Under the pieces are notes generated by a model. That model had not been told where the DNA came from, ran no database searches, and was given only the letters and a program-made list of their open reading frames with translations. The translations under genes were made by a program, and so were the position numbers. Positions 46,045-46,306 of a stretch of DNA of 46,306 bases are shown here, piece after piece (position 1 is the stretch's first letter; every line of letters starts with the position of its first letter). Source of the stretch: Parafrankia sp. EUN1f (lineage in GTDB: Bacteria; Actinomycetota; Actinomycetes; Frankiales; Frankiaceae); the NCBI RefSeq assembly GCF_000177675.1, contig NZ_ADGX01000067.1, forward strand, positions 1 through 46,306, written 5' to 3'.

Positions 46045-46306
46045 GAACAGCCCGGGTCATTCCCGCCACAGCCTGGTGAGGCGCGGGCAGCACGGGCAGC
46101 GCCGGTGCCGGCGTGACGCTGCTCGCGGCATACGCCCACACCGCCAGGCCACCGCCGGCAACCACCGCCGACCCGCAACCAGCCCGCAACCAGCCCGCAA
46201 CCGGATCACCGCCAGCCACCGCCGAGCCACCGCCAGCCCGCTGGCGGGCCCGCAACCAGGCCCGCGGTCGGGCCACCGTCGGGCGCCCGAACGCCGCCAG
46301 GCCACC
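46045..46306. other. right-end noncoding or partial region
   Basis: The last 262 bases include three copies of an 11-bp unit CCCGCAACCAG at 46172-46204, the third diverged. Arg/Pro/Ala-rich frames cross it in all directions without a family match. It should hold the importer promoter. Confidence 0.35.

Noticed and set aside
1-46306. tRNA or rRNA genes
   Set aside because: No T-loop motif or rRNA-like stretch was seen on either strand by reading; this was not a computed search.

Overview
The window is very GC-rich chromosomal DNA from a filamentous actinomycete, most likely Frankia or a close relative. This is inferred from gene content: a rex-hemA-hemC-cobA/hemD-hemB operon beside a BldN-type sigma factor, a system II cytochrome c assembly operon, PhoU/PhoRP-type phosphate genes, and high GC at third codon positions. 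No rRNA, tRNA, CRISPR array, integrase or intact insertion sequence was found. The content is mostly core metabolism, and I do not see a large novel multi-gene system. The unusual signals are regulatory sites, a dispersed hairpin family, in-frame minisatellites and a broken gene at the left edge.

Layout. 1-1443: a UbiD-family decarboxylase (minus strand) whose 3' end is replaced by unrelated sequence. 1838-2257: a small membrane protein. 2627-7605: thioredoxin-like lipoprotein, CcdA, ResB and CcsB in one minus-strand operon for cytochrome c maturation. 7869-10886: hemL, a histidine phosphatase and an RlmA-type rRNA methyltransferase. 11515-11739: a CopZ-like copper chaperone behind a palindrome resembling a CsoR operator. 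12057-18508: the rex-hemACDB operon with overlapping genes, preceded by a perfect Rex-type operator at 18715-18732. A glutaredoxin-like gene and a BldN-like ECF sigma factor diverge around 19.2-19.4 kb, followed by a HAD phosphatase, a PlsC-type acyltransferase and an SDR protein. 23772-25998: a SAM hydrolase-family protein, a 32-residue very basic bS22-like protein and ProC. 26081-30625: an OafA-like membrane acyltransferase, a methyltransferase and a TIM-barrel isomerase. 30875-36590: Ppx/GppA phosphatase, a PhoP-like regulator and PhoR-like kinase, divergent phoU with a candidate PHO box between them, and phosphoglycerate mutase. 37162-38851: a Fur-family regulator and a YgfZ-like protein. 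39065-40414: an XRE-type regulator with a TPR-like region. 41233-46044: a four-gene sugar ABC importer.

How the parts connect. Much of the window serves heme and redox balance. HemA and HemL make 5-aminolevulinate, HemB, HemC and HemD take it to uroporphyrinogen III, and CcdA, TlpA, ResB and CcsB attach heme to cytochromes. Rex can tie heme supply to the NADH/NAD ratio. Phosphate control (PhoU, PhoR, PhoP, Ppx) forms a second cluster.

Three 52-nt hairpins align without gaps, and each lies 70-195 bp beyond the last gene of a minus-strand operon (ccs, hem and ABC importer). This is the most distinctive structural pattern in the window.
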